Shown here: piece after piece, positions 60,024 to 64,000 of the stretch
Layout: every line of letters starts with the position of its first letter
Numbering within the stretch: position 1 is the first letter of the stretch
DNA from: Sphagnum compactum
Lineage: Eukaryota; Bryophyta; Sphagnopsida; Sphagnales
Assembly (NCBI GenBank): GCA_965153455.1
Contig: OZ234498.1
Span: 2,418,001-2,482,000, forward strand
Direction: 5' to 3'
DNA length: 64,000 bases
Position numbers and translations under genes: made by a program
Notes under the pieces: model-generated
What the model saw: the letters and a program-made list of their open reading frames with translations, nothing else
Told to the model about the DNA's origin: nothing
The model's database searches: none

Positions 60024-61500
60024 TGCTGGTCACAAAAGCTATTGCTATGACCTAACCCACTACCACAACCATTGCATCAGCAGGGGCCGAAGGTGAAGGA
60101 GGCAGGCCCCTGGACCTGGACTCAACTCCTGGTTAGATTTGCTCTCTATGCAGACACCGCCTGACAGTCTCCTACTGCAAATGAATTGTGCTACCTAATG
60201 GCTATCCCAGCAAAAGCTTGCAGTCCCTTTCAGCTTTACTTCTGGTGGAGCATCATCAAGACCATGTCTGCTCCATTTCTAGCATCATCCTGTCACATGC
60301 ATCAACCGCCGCCAGCATCAATTGTCTGCAGCCTGATCAGAATAGCTCTCCAATTTCGACCTGATTGAAACTTGCCTCTCTGTCTGTCTGTTTGTCTCTG
60401 TGTGTTTGTGATCCGGATGGCACAAGCGTTACTTAGGGCGCTTGACATCAAAATCTACACTAGTGCCATCAAACAAACGCCCTCTTCTCCATCCCCGCAT
60501 GCAGACACACATGTACAGGACAGAATCTGCGACAGACCCAAAGACCCATTCGCCTCCCAAGTGCTACAAAACAGCCACAAAGCTCAACATCATGCACCTC
60601 TCCTTCTGAGTACTCTTTCCCTCATCCTCATTTCAACACACACACACACACACAACGCTCTACTCTCCTCTCCTCTCCTCTCCTCTCCTCTACTCTCTCC
60701 TCTCCGGCACATGCACATACGTGCGACACAATCCCACACAGTGTTCTTCTTTCTCGGACAGAGACTTTCTTCTTCCCTACAGATCTGATTCTACTACTAC
60801 TACTACTCTCCTCCTCCAACCACACAGAGAGACACACACACACACAAAACAAACACGAAACAGTTTCAAAACTGAAGCAGAATTCCAAAAACAACCCTCT
60901 TCTTCTTCTTCTTTTTTCTCTCTCTCTCTCTCTACCCCAACAGTCCTTCCCCGCTCTCTTCTTCTCTCCACCCCACAGTCCTTCTCCCTCTCTCTCTTCT
61001 CTCTCACCCAAACTCCTCCTTCTTCTTCTTCTTCTTCTTCTCCTCTCCCTCTACGCACCCACCCACCAACCCACCCACCAGGCAACTTCCCAGCACCACT
61101 GTATGTATCTTCCTTCCTTTCCGGTGTCACAAAAGCGAGAAAAACACGAAACTGGTGACCCAAATTCCACTGGGATTTCAAAGGCTTGTCGGCTTCGTCA
61201 CAACTCAAAGATGGCGAACCGACACTAATCTCAAGCAACCCAATCACCACAAAAAAACAACCAGCCAGCGCGCGAGAGAGAGAGAGAGAGAGCGGAAGAG
61301 AGCAGCTATGGTGGAGAAAAAAAGCTCTTCTCTTCTTCTTCATGGGAGCCTTTTCCTCTCTCTCCGCCATCGCCAGGGGGGCTTTCTAGGGCACCGGGGG
61401 AGCATGGTAACGGGGGACAGCCGGTATCAGCTACCGGGTATACTCGGTCTCACAACGGGCTTGACGCTTAGCTCCTCGTGGGAACAACCGGCCGTCGCCG
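60024..61500 (-). promoter_or_regulatory. CT-rich 5' leader and promoter region of the SET gene
   Basis: Upstream of the start codon at 60023 the plus strand is pyrimidine-rich with many simple repeats: (CA)n at about 60637-60653, (CTCCT)n at about 60663-60695, (CTA)n near 60790, (CTT)n at about 60898-60912 and again near 61020-61040, and (GA)n at about 61279-61293. On the gene strand these give GA-rich leader sequence. The GC-rich segment 61380-61500 (GGGGG, ACCGG, CCGCCG-like words) may be the core promoter. A leader intron ending at CAATAG about 30 bases before the ATG is possible. The long frames here encode only simple-repeat peptides and are not genes. Confidence 0.45.
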
Positions 61501-61559
61501 GTTCACATTTCCCCATTTTCTTTTTTCTTTTTACTATTTCCCTTTTTTTTTAAAATTTT

Positions 61560-63925
61560 AATCTCCCGACCTTTTTCACGACCTTTTTTTTTGACCTTTT
61601 TGTTTTTTGACCTTTTTCACAGTTACCTAGTATCCTATTTATACCAGGTGTTGGTTGGTTGGTTCCCAGGGTCCTCCAATCTCATACCTTCATCCATATG
61701 GATGATATGGATGATATTTGGATGAAAACATAAAGGAAGACCAACTTTTTTACCTACCTTCTTATGAGCCCTAACCCAGAGTCAAATAGGTAACTAACTC
61801 AAGAGTTGTGTTGGGTGGGTATTTGATTTTTTGTGTTGTGTAAATTTTTTTTTAAAAAAAAAATACTTACACAAATGAAATGTAAAATAATTTCTATAAT
61901 TTCATTTACATTTGCATGGCCATGTATAAATTTTTTTTGACAAAATCAGTTATATTTATATTTATTTAATTATATTTATATATACCTGTACTGATTATCT
62001 ATATTTTATTTTGAATCCATATTAATTAGTTGTGGTGTATCTCTATTTTATTGTTTTTTTTCCTACAAAAAAATTTCTGTATTTTTAAAATTAATTCAAA
62101 TTATCAAACTTCCATTGAAAATTGTAAAAATTTGCATTTATTGAGAAATTATGTGATACCTACTATTCAAGTAGATTAAATTGGTTCATGAAAATAATTA
62201 GGCCCTCATAATCCTATGCTATGTTATTATTTACTTATTTATTTATTTATTCAGAGAACTCATAAATGTGTGCCTATTTTCAAGTATATAAAAAATGTAT
62301 AACCATTAAGCAATAGCTAATTTCAAAAAAAATCACCCATATATTTCAAAGTTTTCAATACCAACAACTCTTTTTTTTAAGTTTTCAAATTCTCCCTTTC
62401 AAAATGTGAATAAATAAGTATATAAATATATAAATATAAATAAATAAGGAGAAGGCTTATCTGAGATTGGCCCCTTTATTTTCTTAGGTCTTGGGTTTGT
62501 TGGCTCTCCTTGCGTGCAGGGGGAAAGACTAGGGGAGCTAACCCTACACCTAACCTAGGAGTTAAGATTTAGGGTTTAGTCTTATATCCTTATCATAATG
62601 TGTCCTGTGCCACTGACCCAAGTGTGAACATGTCTATGTAATTGCTTCAAGTGTGAACAGGACTTCAGGATAGAGCCAAATGTGATATTTTATTTTATTT
62701 TTAAAATTAATTTTCAGTGACAATAATTACTCAAAATTCAAGATCTCTCTCACTTTAGGTCAAAAATTTACTAAAAATCTTCTCCAAAAACTCTCACTCA
62801 TCATGGACTTTCTAACACTACCAAGAGCTCACCTTAATTTCCCTAAAAACATTTAATTTTGATTTTGTTGGATTTTCTTTTTTTTTATAAATTTGTTCAT
62901 ATGTTCATAGTCTTTTTCTTTTTTTTGTTTGGTTGATTTATTTCCTTTTGTTTCCTACTTTCTTCAACATAATTTTCAACTACACCAATTTTCTCCATTT
63001 CTTTGTTACCACTTCCTTGCTCCATTTTTCATTGTAACTAGTATGGCTTGTGTTGTTGATTAAATAATCTAATACTGAATGATAGGATTGTTTTGTTAAT
63101 TAATGTAACCAACTTCATGTACTTTTGTTGTTGCAATAGAATTTCAACCCTAAAACATTCTTTCATAGGTAGTTAGTTAATTCCCTCTTACTCTTATTCC
63201 CTTCATATATAAGGTATTACCAAAGATGAGTGAGTCACTTTTCCTAGTTTCAAAAATTCTCCAAAAACATTCCTCCCATTTTTACATTACAACAAAATCA
63301 CAAAATTTCACATTTGCCAATATCAAAACAATTTGCTATCCTTGCTTGCAAAATTCACAAGCAAGCCATTTTACAACTTTGCAAATAATGGGTCATGGTC
63401 GTCTTATTCCTCCACCTCATCTTTCAACTTCTACTGCAACAACATCGGTCTCCTGCAGTTTCCTTCTGAATAGCAATTTCCTCCTCACCCATGCTACTAC
63501 TGGCAATGGCCTGCAGTGTGAAGAGCATTAGGAAGAAGAAGAAGTAGGTCCTCTTTCTTGCACATTTTGCGAACCCCCCAAACACAATCTTCTCTCAACA
63601 AATTCTATAAGTATGGTTTCATTTTGAGCTTTCTCAAAATGCAATTGGAACCACCACTCTGACTGAGTATTCCCCTGCTGGCAGCAATTGCACTGTCCTG
63701 TAGTAGCCCAATCTGACTTGCTTTACCCTAGTGCTAGTCCTTCGCAGAAATTCTATCCCCATAGATCGATCTAGAAGATGTAGTTTGCATTCAACAACAA
63801 GAAGCTTTAAACTACTATGAAATTGAGACTCACTGCAATTGTGGCGCGTTTTCATGCTCAGGCAAGTAACTCATGCTGCTATAATCGCATAAGTTTGCAG
63901 AGTCGATAAAATTTAGCATTATTGA
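61560..63925. other. AT-rich intergenic region
   Basis: Sequence is AT-rich with T and A runs, a short GGATGATAT direct repeat at about 61698-61722 and telo-like TTTAGGGTTTAG at about 62569-62580. The frames at 63226-63531 (plus) and 63634-63855 (minus) have no recognisable domain. The latter lies just downstream of a probable gene end and may be 3' UTR. Confidence 0.5.
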
Positions 63926-63929
63926 TCCA

Positions 63930-64000
63930 TTACACTTCCTCCAGTTCAGCATCCAATGCCGCCAAAGAAATAGGGCCTTTGAGAGGCGTGTACACTTCCA
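63930..64000 (-). CDS. Probable 3' end of a gene running off the right edge
   Basis: The minus strand is open from the window edge to a TAA at 63930-63932 and reads EVYTPLKGPISLAALDAEL then EEV. Codon use is balanced and about 50 percent G+C, unlike the AT-rich DNA just downstream, and the peptide has ordinary amphipathic composition. No family is recognised from 22 residues. The call rests on composition and the sharp drop in G+C after the stop, so it could be chance. Confidence 0.4.
   Translation of the reverse strand, partial: EVYTPLKGPISLAALDAELEEV

Noticed and set aside
60628-61370. Minus- and plus-strand frames of 120-197 codons upstream of the SET gene
   Set aside because: They translate CT/GA microsatellites into Glu/Arg/Ser strings and overlap each other on both strands.

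Overview
The window is nuclear DNA from a land plant or close streptophyte relative. Evidence: multi-exon genes with GT-AG introns of roughly 80-900 bp, telomere-type TTTAGGG/CCCTAAA motifs, plant-type gene families (a P-class pentatricopeptide repeat protein and a PHD/SET trithorax-like methyltransferase), and very AT-rich intergenic DNA holding a decayed Ty3/gypsy element. The high intron number of the PPR gene is unusual for angiosperms and hints at a bryophyte, lycophyte, fern or other early-diverging lineage, but the sequence alone does not fix the species. All gene models below were spliced by hand. Every junction proposed uses GT-AG and every model stays in frame from start to stop.

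Layout, left to right. 1516-4266 (-): seven-exon macro-domain protein with a long acidic N-terminal region. About 4.6-10.5 kb: AT-rich intergenic DNA with telomere-like motifs, a foldback and a C17 tract next to a perfect stem-loop. 11545-12608 (+): four-exon mitochondrial ISU/IscU iron-sulfur scaffold, preceded by three G-boxes. 12.6-16.5 kb: gene-free, with a duplicated 66-bp block. 16494-17233 (-): two-exon ribosomal protein eS26. About 17.4-25.1 kb: AT-rich, with a tRNA-derived SINE-like head inside a peculiar TAGG/CCTA-rich tract. 25345-31585 (+): fifteen-exon P-class PPR protein. 31.6-40.6 kb: intergenic, with a degenerate Ty3/gypsy RT-RNase H relic near 36-37 kb. 40652-42081 (-): two-exon NYN-type nuclease with an inserted C2H2 zinc finger. 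42.1-47.9 kb: intergenic. 47938-60023 (-): seventeen-exon, 2453-residue PHD-ePHD-SET histone methyltransferase with a CT-rich leader. 61.5-63.9 kb: AT-rich. 63930-64000 (-): probable last codons of a gene running off the right edge.

The genes do not form an operon or an obvious functional cluster. They are independent housekeeping and regulatory loci: mitochondrial Fe-S assembly, cytosolic ribosome, organelle RNA processing (PPR and possibly NYN), ADP-ribose metabolism and chromatin. A shared thread is telo-box (AAACCCTAA) sequence close to the starts or in first introns of several of them.

The most unusual structures are a minisatellite in the SET gene built from repeated copies of an exon-intron junction, with several decoy 5' splice sites, and the PPR gene in which seven consecutive phase-0 exons each hold about one 35-residue repeat.
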